Numbered from the stretch's first letter, positions 32,138 through 42,138 are shown. The stretch is 64,000 bases of DNA from Leptonema illini DSM 21528 (GCF_000243335.1 NZ_JH597773.1:2323728-2387727), one strand, 5' to 3'. The notes: generated from the letters alone by a model not told the origin. Program-made: numbers and translations.

Positions 32138-33922
32138 ATGAAGAACGAAATGACCGGAGCGGAATTTATCATCGATTTTCTTGTGAAGAAGGGAGTGCAT
32201 ACGATCAGCGGCATTCCAGGCGGGGCGAATCTACCCCTTTATGACGCCCTGCAGCGCAGTCCCATTAGACATGTACTGGCCCGGCATGAACAGGGAGCGG
32301 GCTTTATCGCACAGGGTATGGCGCGGGCCACCGGAGAACCGGGCGTCTGCTTCGCATCGTCAGGGCCAGGCGTTACCAACCTGGCCACCGCCATCGCCGA
32401 TGCCATGATGGATTCCATTCCCGTTCTCGCCATCACAGGTCAGGTTCCGACGTCGCTGATCGGCACCGACGCCTTTCAGGAGGTGGATGCCGTCGGTATC
32501 ATGACGCCGATCACAAAGGCAGCCTTTATGATTCGCAACATTGACGAGCTTCAGGAAAGGCTTGAAGAGGCCTATCATATCATGCTCGACGGGCGTCCGG
32601 GGCCGGTTCTTGTCGATGTTCCGAAAGACATACAGTTCGCAAAGATGCCGGCCGCAAGTCGATCGTTTCAGGCTCCCTCAAAGCCTGCCACGTTCAACAG
32701 GGCCCCGTCGAATCCCACGCTTTCGGACTCAGATATTAAAACGAAAGATGCAGAGGCATCGCTGCCTTCACTGCCATCAACGAATTCGTTTCACGATAAG
32801 GTCAAAGCCATCGTCGCCATGTTGCAGGAGTCGAAACGTCCGTTGATCTATGCCGGTGGCGGCATCGTCTATGCCGGAGCCGCTGACGAATTCAGAGCCT
32901 TGATCGACGCCTTGCAGATACCGGCCGCCTTAACGCTGATGGGCCTTGGTACTCTGCCTGAAACGCATCCGTTGAACCTCGGCATGCTTGGCATGCACGG
33001 CAACAGATCGACGAACCATGCCATTGAAGAGGCCGATCTGATTCTCGCTCTGGGAGTGCGTTTCGACGACAGGGCGACCGGAAACGTACATACGTTCGCG
33101 CAGAATGCAAAGATCGTTCATATCGATATCGACGCCTCTGAGATCGGCAAGAATCGCTCCGTCGAAATCGGTCTGTGCGCCGATCTGAAAGAGGCGCTGA
33201 CGGCACTTTTGCATGCGCTTCACGGTTATGAGAAGCCGATCGGTCAATCGTCCTGGCTTGATCACATCGAGTTATTACGAAAAGAGGATTACCTTCCCGA
33301 AGAATGGCTGGATAACCCCTTTCATCCCGTCGCCCTGCTGCGACATCTGGGCGAGATCGCTCCGGCCGATGCGATCTTTACGACAGACGTCGGTCAACAT
33401 CAGATGTGGGCGGCGCAGCATCTGTCATTGCGAGGTCCGCGAAGCTTTCTCACGTCAGGCGGAGCAGGCACGATGGGATTCGGCCTGCCTGCCGCGATTG
33501 GCGCCGCCCTTGCCTACCCTGAGCGTCCCGTCATCTGTATAACGGGGGATGGATCGCTCTTTATGAACCTGGCCGAGCTTTCGACGGCGGCTGAGCTGAA
33601 TCTGAATATCAAGGTCCTTGTTTTCAACAACAATCACCTCGGACTTGTCCGTCAGCAGCAGGATCTCTTTTATCAGAAGAACTTCTTCGCCATCCGGTAT
33701 GATCGCCCGACCGATTATGCGATGGTGGCTCGCGGGATGGGCTTTGAGGCGCGAAACATCCTGCACGAGCAGAACGTCGGCGAGATCCTTGAAGCGGCGC
33801 TTTCAGAGAATGGGCCCGTTCTTCTGAACATCCCCATCGACGAAGAGCAGCATGTACTGCCCATGGTACCGCCCGGTAAGGCGAATATCCAGGCGATCAC
33901 TCCGGTTGCATCGACCCGATAG
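32138..33922 (+). CDS. ilvB: Acetolactate synthase, catalytic subunit
   Basis: 594-residue ThDP enzyme making acetolactate or acetohydroxybutyrate, the first step of Val/Leu/Ile synthesis. Seen: GIPGGANLPLYDAL, RHEQGAGFIAQGMARATG with catalytic Glu51, the FAD/oxyanion middle domain, and the ThDP-Mg site ITGDGSLFMNLAELSTAAELNLNIKVLVFNNN. A Ser/Pro-rich insertion of about 45 residues (about 172-215) lies between the PYR and middle domains, where most homologues have a short linker. An AAAGGAG site precedes the ATG. No regulatory subunit gene follows; the gene ends in a terminator. Control by the leader described at 31945. Confidence 0.95.
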   Translation: MKNEMTGAEFIIDFLVKKGVHTISGIPGGANLPLYDALQRSPIRHVLARHEQGAGFIAQGMARATGEPGVCFASSGPGVTNLATAIADAMMDSIPVLAITGQVPTSLIGTDAFQEVDAVGIMTPITKAAFMIRNIDELQERLEEAYHIMLDGRPGPVLVDVPKDIQFAKMPAASRSFQAPSKPATFNRAPSNPTLSDSDIKTKDAEASLPSLPSTNSFHDKVKAIVAMLQESKRPLIYAGGGIVYAGAADEFRALIDALQIPAALTLMGLGTLPETHPLNLGMLGMHGNRSTNHAIEEADLILALGVRFDDRATGNVHTFAQNAKIVHIDIDASEIGKNRSVEIGLCADLKEALTALLHALHGYEKPIGQSSWLDHIELLRKEDYLPEEWLDNPFHPVALLRHLGEIAPADAIFTTDVGQHQMWAAQHLSLRGPRSFLTSGGAGTMGFGLPAAIGAALAYPERPVICITGDGSLFMNLAELSTAAELNLNIKVLVFNNNHLGLVRQQQDLFYQKNFFAIRYDRPTDYAMVARGMGFEARNILHEQNVGEILEAALSENGPVLLNIPIDEEQHVLPMVPPGKANIQAITPVASTR

Positions 33923-33938
33923 CCGACCGTATAACGCA

Positions 33939-33964
33939 AAAAGGGAGGCACTGGCCTCCCTTTT
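33939..33964 (+). terminator. Intrinsic terminator after acetolactate synthase
   Basis: AAAAGGGAGGC, a four-base loop and GCCTCCCTTTT. It ends the single-gene unit and would also serve the convergent mdh gene. Confidence 0.92.
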
Positions 33965-34025
33965 ATCCATGCATACAGGACCGCTCTTCAGTTGCCCTGT
34001 ATGCTCTTTTTAAAGCCGAAACGAA

Positions 34026-34994
<969 letters not shown>

Positions 34995-35023
34995 TTATCA
35001 TCCTCTGCACTGGAGGAAAAATT

Positions 35024-35050
35024 AGTATACTTTTCTTAGAATTTTTTCAA
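35024..35050 (-). promoter_or_regulatory. Probable mdh promoter
   Basis: On the minus strand TTGAAA (35045-35050) and TATACT (35024-35029) are separated by 15 bases, about 50 bp upstream of the mdh ATG. The spacer is two bases shorter than ideal. Confidence 0.45.
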
Positions 35051-35096
35051 GGCCGATGCGGTCAAGGAATTTCAACCCCTGAGAGCAACGCGCCGA

Positions 35097-35450
35097 TCAA
35101 CGCGCATACTTGCGCACGATATCGATGAATTCCTGCAGCGAACGCTTGCTCTCGTCGGGGTCGACGGTCTCCTGAAAACACTGGTAGGCCTGCTTTTCGA
35201 GAATGGCCATCGCCACCCCGTCAAGGGCCGACTTCACGGCGCTGATCTGGTTCAGAATATCCACACAGGTGCGCTGGTCTTCGATCATCTTTCCGATGCC
35301 GACGACCTGCCCCTGAATGCGATTCATTCGCCGCCCGAGAGCGGCGATGGGATTCTCTTCCGAGCCTTCCAGCTCCTCTTCTATTCCCGGAGCCGGATCG
35401 CCAGCCTTCCGGGGAGTTTTCTCTTTGCGCTCGGACTTTTTAACGGCCAT
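35097..35450 (-). CDS. CsoR/FrmR/CstR-family repressor with Cys-Gln-Cys sensor site
   Basis: 117-residue DUF156 helical repressor preceded by a 35-residue charged N-terminal extension. Core: RRMNRIQGQVVGIGKMIEDQRTCVDILNQISAVKSAL. Aligning on the two Cys (62 and 91, the 29-residue spacing of CsoR), the metal-ligand His of copper sensors is replaced by Gln87. A two-Cys, no-His site is the pattern of persulfide-sensing CstR-type members, so sulfur-species sensing is more likely than copper (inference). The ATG directly follows the SPFH stop (TAAATG), in an operon with two SPFH genes. Confidence 0.85.
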   Translation of the reverse strand: MAVKKSERKEKTPRKAGDPAPGIEEELEGSEENPIAALGRRMNRIQGQVVGIGKMIEDQRTCVDILNQISAVKSALDGVAMAILEKQAYQCFQETVDPDESKRSLQEFIDIVRKYAR

Positions 35451-36386
35451 TTATCCTCGATGTTTATCACCGGCGAAATGATCAAGCCCTTTCATAATAT
35501 CGTCCAGGCTTCCTATATCCATCGGCAGGATGACCGTATTCTCAGGACGGGCGATTCCGCCGATTTTTTGCAGATATTCCTGAGCCAGGCTGAGGTACAC
35601 GGCCTGGCGTCCGCCCGTCATCTCGATGGATGCGGCGATTTTCTCAATACCGGCCGCCGTCGCCCGTGCGATTGCAAGCACCTCCTGTGCCTGTCCTTCG
35701 GCCTCATTGATCAGCTTCTGTTTCTCACCTTCTGACTTGTTAATGAGTTCCTGCTTCAAGCCCTCGGATCGGTTGATCATCGAACGCATATCGCCTTCGG
35801 ACCTGGCAATCACGGCTCGCTTATCTCGCTCGGCCGTCATCTGCTTCTCCATCGAAGCCAGAACCGTCTGCGGAGGCGTGATGTTCTGAATCTCATAACG
35901 CAGGATGTTGATGCCCCAGTTATCGGCGGCCTCGTCTACCACGCGCACAATCTGAGCGTTGATCGACTCACGTTCTTCAAAGGTACGATCGAGTTCGAGC
36001 GAGCCGAAGGCGGCGCGCATGGTCGTCTGCGCAAGCTGAATCAGCGCATAACGATAGTCGGCGACGTGATAGGCTGCCTTGTAAGGATCGATGACCTTCA
36101 TGTAGATGATGCCATCCACGCGAATCAAAACGTTATCTTTCGTAATGCAGTTCTGCGACGGAACGTCAATGGCCTCTTCTTTTAACGTGAGAATATATTC
36201 TACGTTATCAAAAAACGGAATCAGCGGATGAAAGCCTGCATAGAGACTTGTGCGGTATTTGCCCAATCGCTCGACGATGTAAACGTCCTGCGCCGGTACG
36301 ATGCGGATGGCCCGCGCGAACTTGAAGGCAACATAAATGAAGAGAATAACGTAAAAAATCAAGCCTATTGTATCTAACATACCCAT
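35451..36386 (-). CDS. SPFH/band 7 (stomatin/paraslipin) membrane protein, copy 1
   Basis: 311 residues: one N-terminal membrane helix (about 5-27), the SPFH/PHB domain (VPAQDVYIVERLGKYRTSLYAGFHPLIPFFDNV ... DNWGINILRYEIQNITPPQTV), then a long Glu/Lys coiled coil with the NRSEGLKQELINKSEGEKQKLINEAEGQAQEV repeats. Such proteins oligomerise into membrane microdomain cages and often partner with NfeD-type proteases, absent here. It is 17 bp after its paralogue and abuts the CsoR-family gene. Confidence 0.93.
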   Translation of the reverse strand: MGMLDTIGLIFYVILFIYVAFKFARAIRIVPAQDVYIVERLGKYRTSLYAGFHPLIPFFDNVEYILTLKEEAIDVPSQNCITKDNVLIRVDGIIYMKVIDPYKAAYHVADYRYALIQLAQTTMRAAFGSLELDRTFEERESINAQIVRVVDEAADNWGINILRYEIQNITPPQTVLASMEKQMTAERDKRAVIARSEGDMRSMINRSEGLKQELINKSEGEKQKLINEAEGQAQEVLAIARATAAGIEKIAASIEMTGGRQAVYLSLAQEYLQKIGGIARPENTVILPMDIGSLDDIMKGLDHFAGDKHRG

Positions 36387-36403
36387 TGTAATTCTCCTGC
36401 GCC

Positions 36404-37357
36404 TTATTGCTTCGGCGTCTTCGGCGGTCGCGGAAACTGTCCGCTGTCGGTTTTCATGGCCTCGGTAATACCTGACACGCCCTGAAAGAAGCTCTGAATG
36501 ACAGCCGGGCCAAGAGGAATGACCTGCGTCTTCGAGGTTTCGACGACGTCGCCGAATTCACGAATAAACTCTTCGGCAATACGCAGCTTCATCGCATCAT
36601 CGCCGCCCGGTCGCGCAATAGCGGCGGCCACAAGGCGGATCGATTCTGCCGTAGCCTCGGCCACAAGCTCGATCTGCCGGGCACGGCCTTCAGCCTCGTT
36701 GATGCGTCGCATCTTCTCGCCTTCAGAGACGTTGATCGACTCGACCTTATCGCCTTCGGATCTGTTGATCGTCGCCGAACGCTCTCCCTCAGAATGAAAG
36801 ATCTCGGCTCGTTTATCGCGCTCCGCCGTCATCTGCTTTTCCATCGTTGCAAGCACGGTTTTCGGCGGCATGATATTCTTGATCTCGTAACGGGTAACCT
36901 TCACGCCCCACGGATCGCTGGCAAGGTCAAGGGCTCGAATGATGTTATCGTTGATCGTTTCGCGCTCCATCAGCGTATGATCGAGATCAAGCTTACCGAT
37001 CTCTGAACGCATGTTCGTTTGCGCAAGCTGAATCGAGGCAAAGCGATAGTCGCTGATGCCATACGAGGCCAGCTTCGGATCGACGACCTTGATATAGAGG
37101 ATTCCGTCCACCTCTACCTGAACGTTATCTTTGGTAATACATATCTGAGGGGGAACATCGATGCTCTCTTCCTTCAGAGTATGCCTGTAGGCGACACGAT
37201 CGACGATCGGAATCAGGAAATGGAAGCCAGACCCGAGGGTGGCGCTGTAATTCCCCAGCCTTTCTTTAATGAAAGCATGCTGGTGAGGAACGATGATAAA
37301 GGTCTTCCAGATGACAAAAAGCACCAGAAGAAGCAGAACGGCGGGAATACCAAACAT
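36404..37357 (-). CDS. SPFH/band 7 membrane protein, copy 2
   Basis: 317 residues, paralogous to the following gene: N-terminal membrane helix, SPFH domain (VPHQHAFIKERLGNYSATLGSGFHFLIPIVDRV ... DPWGVKVTRYEIKNIMPPKTV), coiled coil with SEGERSATINRSEGDKVESINVSEGEKM, then a Pro/Lys-ended tail. First gene of the three-gene operon. The two copies have kept the same plan but differ in the tail, suggesting hetero-oligomers, as for HflK/HflC (inference). Confidence 0.92.
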   Translation of the reverse strand: MFGIPAVLLLLVLFVIWKTFIIVPHQHAFIKERLGNYSATLGSGFHFLIPIVDRVAYRHTLKEESIDVPPQICITKDNVQVEVDGILYIKVVDPKLASYGISDYRFASIQLAQTNMRSEIGKLDLDHTLMERETINDNIIRALDLASDPWGVKVTRYEIKNIMPPKTVLATMEKQMTAERDKRAEIFHSEGERSATINRSEGDKVESINVSEGEKMRRINEAEGRARQIELVAEATAESIRLVAAAIARPGGDDAMKLRIAEEFIREFGDVVETSKTQVIPLGPAVIQSFFQGVSGITEAMKTDSGQFPRPPKTPKQ

Positions 37358-37469
37358 GGCTGCACTGTAATCACGGCAAAGCTGCCGTCACCCATTTTTT
37401 TGAATTCTTGCTCGCATCTCGCAGACAATGCAATTGACTGATTCAAGCGAATCAGACATCTGCTTTTCT

Positions 37470-38381
37470 ATGGACAACGTGTACCAACCTCCTCAAGCAA
37501 ATCTGCAGCCGGACGATGATTTCGGAGCGGGCACATTCAGCATCAGCCGGGCCTTCAGCCTGGCAACGTCGACGTTCGGAAAGAAGTTCGGCCTGGCACT
37601 CGGTATTCTTTTACTGATGGTCATTATTTCGTTCGTCATTGTTTTTGCCGTCACGCTGCTCGGAGTGATTTTTCGCCTGACCGAGATCGTGCTGGGTCTG
37701 TGGATCATCTTAACTATCATGGTTTTTCCGGTATTTTTTGCCTCCTACACAGTCATCGGCTATCGCTTAATACGCCGGGAGGCTTCGGTTGGCGACCTGT
37801 TCTTAGGATTTCGGTCTTATGGATCGACCCTTGTCACGGCCATCAGCCTCTTCATACTCTATTATCTTATCACAATCCCTTTTAGCCTTCCGCAAATGCT
37901 CTACCTGTTTGAGGGTTTTCCAACAGAGAACGTCATGGAAAACATGTCCTCCTATATGGCCGGACTGAAGGCAAAGCAAGAGCAGATATACGATGCAGAA
38001 AATATCTGGCGCGTTTTCCTGGGCTACGCAGGATACCCTTTTGCCCTCTATTTTTGGGGAAGGGTGCAGATGGTTCTGCCGCTTGTAATACTACGCGAAA
38101 GCGGCATCGGGCAGGCCTTTAAGTCGAGCTGGCAATTGACGGGGCCGCATCATCTCAAGCTCGCCCTGTATCTATTCCTGATAACTATTGTTATGATTAT
38201 CGGCTTCGCCATCCTTGCTTTTGGCATCGCCCTTTCTGCCTTAACGGGATCCCTTGCAATCATTCTGATCCCGGCCTGCGTCTTCCTGCTTCTCTTTGTT
38301 TTCGCCTACGGCCTTATTCTTTACGGAGCGGCGACCTATCAGCTTTTCGGCGACGACACGCAGCAGCCGGCGCCACAATAG
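37470..38381 (+). CDS. Multi-pass membrane protein, unknown function
   Basis: About 303 residues from the ATG at 37470; the frame is open 14 codons upstream, but MDNVYQPPQANL is a typical start of YxPPxA-headed membrane proteins. Six or so hydrophobic segments (for example GLALGILLLMVIISFVIVFAVTLLGVI and ALYLFLITIVMIIGFAILAFGIAL). The layout and GFRSYGSTLVTAI block recall DUF975/GlpM-like integral membrane families without a firm match. No ribosome site is visible. Divergent from the SPFH operon, convergent with the oxidoreductase gene. Confidence 0.7.
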   Translation: MDNVYQPPQANLQPDDDFGAGTFSISRAFSLATSTFGKKFGLALGILLLMVIISFVIVFAVTLLGVIFRLTEIVLGLWIILTIMVFPVFFASYTVIGYRLIRREASVGDLFLGFRSYGSTLVTAISLFILYYLITIPFSLPQMLYLFEGFPTENVMENMSSYMAGLKAKQEQIYDAENIWRVFLGYAGYPFALYFWGRVQMVLPLVILRESGIGQAFKSSWQLTGPHHLKLALYLFLITIVMIIGFAILAFGIALSALTGSLAIILIPACVFLLLFVFAYGLILYGAATYQLFGDDTQQPAPQ

Positions 38382-38382
38382 G

Positions 38383-39384
38383 CTACGGATTGCAGTTAAT
38401 CAGCACCTTACCGCCGCTCATCTGACGGCTGTAGTCTTCAATCGCCGCATGGATCTCTGCAAGGGGATAAATGCGGCGCACCTCGGTCTTGAGCTCGCCT
38501 GCAAGATGCTTCTGCACCGACCATCCGAGCCGCATCAGACTGAGAGCGGACTGCTTCTGTAACCAGAGCGAAAGCCAGAATCCGCGAATCTGCGCCTCTT
38601 TAAAGATCAGAAGACCCGGCGAAAGAGCACAGGCCTCGCCGGATAACCCACCGTACACGAGAACCGTCGAGAAGGCCGGCATACAACCGACAAGCTGCTG
38701 TGTGAGCGCTCCACCGACGGCATCGACGGCCATCGTCGCCTGAAGCTTACGCGCAAGAACGGCAAGCTTTCGCTCAAAATCGGGAGCAGTGCTGTTTAAT
38801 ACGTACTGCGCTCCCTGCTCTTCAAGCGTATTCACCTGCTCGTCGCGCCGCACGATATTGATCACAGGCCGACCGTTTACCGCGGCCAGCTTCCGGATCA
38901 TTCCGCCCAGGGCGCTTGCCGCCGCCGTCTGGATCAGGGCGCCATGACGTCCTTTCTCGAAGATGTTATACATCGCCACCGCCGTCATCGGATTCACGAT
39001 GAGCGACGATCCCTGTTCCAGACTAACGCTGCGACGCAACGGAATACATCCCTTCGCATCGGCGACCATGTATTGCGCCCAGGTGCCGTCTCCCGAACTG
39101 GAGGCGCAGGCCACGCGACGTCCCACAAGAAAACGACTCCACCCTCCACCATAGGCGACGACGGTTCCGCTGCCCTCAAAGCCCGGCACCGCAGGCAGCT
39201 TTTTCTTAATACCGTACTGCCCTGATAAAAAGGCAAGGTCGGATGGATTGATGGACGCATAGGCCATGCGAATCAAGACCTGCCCCGGTTGCAGAGCGGG
39301 TAACTCGACCTCCTGCACCGGCATATCGGCAGGCGTTCCATAACGGAGCAGCCGCGCTCCCTGCATCGTCGTAACAGGAATCAT
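38383..39384 (-). CDS. Zinc-less medium-chain dehydrogenase/reductase (quinone oxidoreductase-like)
   Basis: 333-residue MDR enzyme with GroES-like N-domain (PALQPGQVLIRMAYASINPSDLAFLSGQYG, PAVPGFEGSGTVVAYGGG) and Rossmann domain (GALIQTAAASALGGMIRKLAAVNG, an AxxSxxG variant of the NADPH loop). The usual structural and catalytic zinc ligands are absent, so it should act like a quinone or enone reductase using NADPH. One base separates it from the aldehyde dehydrogenase stop region, so the two form an operon. Confidence 0.88.
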   Translation of the reverse strand: MIPVTTMQGARLLRYGTPADMPVQEVELPALQPGQVLIRMAYASINPSDLAFLSGQYGIKKKLPAVPGFEGSGTVVAYGGGWSRFLVGRRVACASSSGDGTWAQYMVADAKGCIPLRRSVSLEQGSSLIVNPMTAVAMYNIFEKGRHGALIQTAAASALGGMIRKLAAVNGRPVINIVRRDEQVNTLEEQGAQYVLNSTAPDFERKLAVLARKLQATMAVDAVGGALTQQLVGCMPAFSTVLVYGGLSGEACALSPGLLIFKEAQIRGFWLSLWLQKQSALSLMRLGWSVQKHLAGELKTEVRRIYPLAEIHAAIEDYSRQMSGGKVLINCNP

Positions 39385-39385
39385 A

Positions 39386-40966
39386 TCATACTCTCCAGGG
39401 ACTGAACATCTTACGAACCATGAAGCCCGTAAGCTTCAGACCGTTACCCATCCGCGCAAAGAGAGAGGGCGACATGACGAAACGAAGGGCCTGAAGCAGC
39501 GCTGTATACGTGCGTTCATCAAACGGGAACCACCACAGATTACGACTGGGCGAGAGAAAATCCCAGTTCACCAGTTTCGCATGCGTCATCTCATCGAGGC
39601 CGAGATGCGAATGCGTGCGCCCGAGTCCTGACTCCTTCCAGCCGCCCCATGGCGTCTCGGACTGTCCGTGCGTGTAAAGATGGTCGTTGATCGTCGTCAC
39701 TCCGCTATGCAGCTTTGCGGCGATCCTGCGTCCCTCAGAGAGGTTGCGCGTCCATACCGATGAGGTTAACGCCATCGTCGAGTCGTTCGCCAGCCGGATC
39801 GCCTCTTCGATATCACGGAACTTCATAACGGGCAACACCGGACCGAACGTCTCTTCGCGCATGATCTCCATTGAATGATTCACGCCGGTCATCAAAGTCG
39901 CCGGATAAAACCATCCTTTATCGGCCCCTGCAGGCTGCGACTGCGCGACGATCTTCGCACCGGCTGAAAGGGCGGCCTCAACCTGAGAGCGCACCGTTTC
40001 AAGCTGCTCTTTCGTCGTCATCGCCCCCATATCGACGCCATGCCCGGTATCAGGGCCGTGGCGCATCGCCTTCGTTTTCGCAGCGAGCATATCCACAAAG
40101 CGATCATAGACCGATTCATGCACGTAGATGCGCTCCACGCCGCCGCAGCTCTGTCCGGCGTTTTGATATCCGGCCCAGGCGGCGCCGCTTGTCGCTCGCT
40201 CAAGATCGGCGTCGGGTAGCACGATCATCGGATCCTTTCCGCCCAGCTCCAGCGAAAGCGGCGTTAGAGTCGCCGCCGCCTCGGCCATCAATCTTTTACC
40301 GGTCGGAACAGAGCCCGTAAAAAAGATCTTATCGATACCGTTGTCGAAGAATCCCCGGCTAACCTCGGCGCCCGATCCGACGATATGAGAGAAGAGGCCT
40401 TCAGGCAGCTCGCCGGCAGCGACGATCTTATCGATGGCCTCGCCCACAAGAACCGTAGCGGCGGCGACCTTCAGCATGACGGCGTTACCCGCCATGAGGG
40501 CCATCACCACCTCGCCAAACGGAATGGAGAGCGGATAATTCCAGGGGCTGATGATGCCGACGATGCCGACCGGCACACGAATGATCTGATTCCTCTTGTT
40601 AAAGAAGAGCAGCGAAGATCCGGGAAGCATCTTCGGCTTCAGGTGCGACGCCGCATGCTTGCCGTACCAGTTCGCCGCAAGGGCGCAGGGAATGACCTCG
40701 GTGGCAAGGGCGTCGATACGCGACTTGCCGTTATCGCGGCTGACGATGGCGGCCAGCTCTTCGGCGTTCGCGACGATGTAGTCGCGCATCTTCAGAATAT
40801 GACGTTTGCGAACGGAGAACGGCGTCGCCTCCCATGCCTTCTGCGCCTCGCGGGCCTTCGCAAAAAGCGCCGGCAGCCGGCTCATATCGGTATGAACGAC
40901 TCGCCCGACCTCTTCCATCGTGGCCGGATTCACAGAGACGGTTTCTCTTGTTGCAGTAACGGACAT
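39386..40966 (-). CDS. Aldehyde dehydrogenase
   Basis: 526 residues, NAD(P)-dependent aldehyde dehydrogenase superfamily. Seen: VPVGIVGIISPWNYPLSIPFGEV, FTGSVPTGKRLM, the Glu of LELGGKDPMIV and the catalytic Cys of YQNAGQSCGGVERIYVH. A C-terminal extension of about 50 basic/hydrophobic residues (LLQALRFVMSPSLFARMGNGLKLTGFMVRKMF) resembles the membrane-binding tail of fatty-aldehyde dehydrogenases, so a long-chain aldehyde substrate is likely (inference). First gene of the unit with the reductase. Confidence 0.92.
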   Translation of the reverse strand: MSVTATRETVSVNPATMEEVGRVVHTDMSRLPALFAKAREAQKAWEATPFSVRKRHILKMRDYIVANAEELAAIVSRDNGKSRIDALATEVIPCALAANWYGKHAASHLKPKMLPGSSLLFFNKRNQIIRVPVGIVGIISPWNYPLSIPFGEVVMALMAGNAVMLKVAAATVLVGEAIDKIVAAGELPEGLFSHIVGSGAEVSRGFFDNGIDKIFFTGSVPTGKRLMAEAAATLTPLSLELGGKDPMIVLPDADLERATSGAAWAGYQNAGQSCGGVERIYVHESVYDRFVDMLAAKTKAMRHGPDTGHGVDMGAMTTKEQLETVRSQVEAALSAGAKIVAQSQPAGADKGWFYPATLMTGVNHSMEIMREETFGPVLPVMKFRDIEEAIRLANDSTMALTSSVWTRNLSEGRRIAAKLHSGVTTINDHLYTHGQSETPWGGWKESGLGRTHSHLGLDEMTHAKLVNWDFLSPSRNLWWFPFDERTYTALLQALRFVMSPSLFARMGNGLKLTGFMVRKMFSPWRV

Positions 40967-41220
40967 CTTTCCCCCCTGCTGAATTCAGTTCAGCTAATTC
41001 CAGTTGAATGCCTGTCCGAAAAAAAGCGATCAAAAAAAGGGCGGTTATACCACGGTGATCACAGAGGTATAGACGGGGATTCCATGCAGGAGCGAAGGCG
41101 ACGAGAGAAGAGCAGAGTAGACCACGGAGGCACGAAGAATACACAAGGAAGTTATTCGCAATTCGAGAACTCAAGAATTCCCTGTAACAGCGAAAGGCTC
41201 GGGAAGCACGAAAACCGTAT
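40967..41220. repeat. Gene-free spacer with CACGGAGG/CACAGAGG repeats
   Basis: The stretch 41048-41150 holds ACCACGGTGATCACAGAGG, GGAGCGAAGGCGACGAGAGAAGAGCAG and ACCACGGAGGCACGAAG, related purine-rich units of the type seen at 30674. No ORF. This may be a degenerate intergenic repeat family. The lipoprotein promoter begins at 41221. Confidence 0.45.
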
Positions 41221-41248
41221 TTGACAGAAAGTCAGATCAGAGTATACT
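41221..41248 (+). promoter_or_regulatory. Consensus-like sigma-70 promoter
   Basis: TTGACA (41221-41226), 16 bases, TATACT (41243-41248), followed by a GAGGAGG ribosome site and the lipoprotein ATG at 41285. It is the best promoter visible in the window. Confidence 0.8.
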
Positions 41249-41284
41249 GACAGTATTAAACTCGCAAGAGGAGGATCGGCCTGG

Positions 41285-41569
41285 ATGAAAAGACTCTGGA
41301 AATCCATTCTCTTTTCTGTAATAAGCGCCGCGCCTCTTGCCATGACCGGGTGTTACAATCCGGAGTATACAGAAGAGGATTGTGAGGGAATGCTGCTCGG
41401 GTTAGCAGTAAACGAATTGCTCCCGGGACCTCCGAATGCAACAGAGGCAGAGAAGGCCGCCCTCACCGCTCAAGGCCGTGAGATGTTTTCTACCTTCTAT
41501 CTCTATTGTAGAGCTCAAATCCCTCCACAAGATCCTCTCGATCGGGCCACAGAGATCAATATTTTTTAA
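41285..41569 (+). CDS. Small lipoprotein, unknown function
   Basis: 94 residues with a basic start, hydrophobic core and lipobox AMTGC (Cys23). The mature part begins YNPEYTEEDCEGM and carries three more Cys-like positions. Strong promoter at 41221 and GAGGAGG ribosome site. The next lipoprotein gene begins 13 bp later, so the two share a message. Not recognised. Confidence 0.75.
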   Translation: MKRLWKSILFSVISAAPLAMTGCYNPEYTEEDCEGMLLGLAVNELLPGPPNATEAEKAALTAQGREMFSTFYLYCRAQIPPQDPLDRATEINIF

Positions 41570-41582
41570 CTGATGTATAACT

Positions 41583-42062
41583 ATGAAAAAAACGGGCAGA
41601 AACAGGTTCGCCTTAATTAACGCTTTTGCGGCAACAATTCTTCCTTTAATGTTGCTTTCTTCATGCGCCGGTGCAAACGGTGACGAAGTTGTAACCAGAG
41701 CGGAGTTTGAGGACAGGCGCTTCCTCGCCATTTTCGCGACGTTTGAGCGATGCTCATACGATCTTGATCCAACAACGCGGCAACAGAATTCGTGGGTTCT
41801 TTTCGTCGAGAGCCTCCGCTCAGGCAATAATGCCTTCCTTTCGTTGCAATTCCCGAAAGACCTGGCTGAGTCCTATGTTACGGAAAAAGACGCGAATCTT
41901 TGCGTGATCTCCCTTCTTTCAATACCATGCAACGATGAACTAATAGAAGGCCTGGCCCTGGCCGATACGCTTCATTGCAATCCTGCACGAGCTTCGCTCT
42001 GGCAGAACCAGCATCTCGGACAGGGGGAGTGGTCGTTGCCCGAAGGCGGTCCAACTTTCTGA
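41583..42062 (+). CDS. Small Cys-patterned lipoprotein, paralogue of the protein at 49382
   Basis: 159 residues, signal peptide with lipobox LLSSC (Cys28). The mature domain has SYVTEKDANLCVISLLSIPCNDEL. The same pattern Y-x(2)-(E/K)-x(3)-C-x(4)-LL-x(2)-PC-x(3)-EL recurs in the lipoprotein at 49382-49759, so the two are paralogues of one family of unknown role. The C-terminal tail (QNQHLGQGEWSLPEGGPTF) is extra. Surface or periplasmic lipoproteins of this type are common in Leptospirales. Confidence 0.8.
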   Translation: MKKTGRNRFALINAFAATILPLMLLSSCAGANGDEVVTRAEFEDRRFLAIFATFERCSYDLDPTTRQQNSWVLFVESLRSGNNAFLSLQFPKDLAESYVTEKDANLCVISLLSIPCNDELIEGLALADTLHCNPARASLWQNQHLGQGEWSLPEGGPTF

Positions 42063-42106
42063 TTGGAACTATAAGTGAAGTACTATTGTAAGTCTATACC
42101 TATTGT

Positions 42107-42138
42107 CTTTGGTTTAAAAAAATAATCTACAACCAAAG
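42107..42138. promoter_or_regulatory. AT-rich stem-loop in lipoprotein spacer
   Basis: CTTTGGTT (42107-42114) and AACCAAAG (42131-42138) pair across 16 bases, with a further outer CTATT/AATAG match. It follows the lipoprotein gene by 45 bp and may be a weak terminator. Local AT content is clearly above average. Confidence 0.4.

Noticed and set aside
31603-32214. 203-codon minus-strand ORF across the ilv leader
   Set aside because: Low-complexity composition without domain or signal; it overlaps the attenuator and the start of acetolactate synthase.
40385-41224. 279-codon plus-strand ORF
   Set aside because: Antisense to the aldehyde dehydrogenase and then runs into the intergenic repeat; no protein features.
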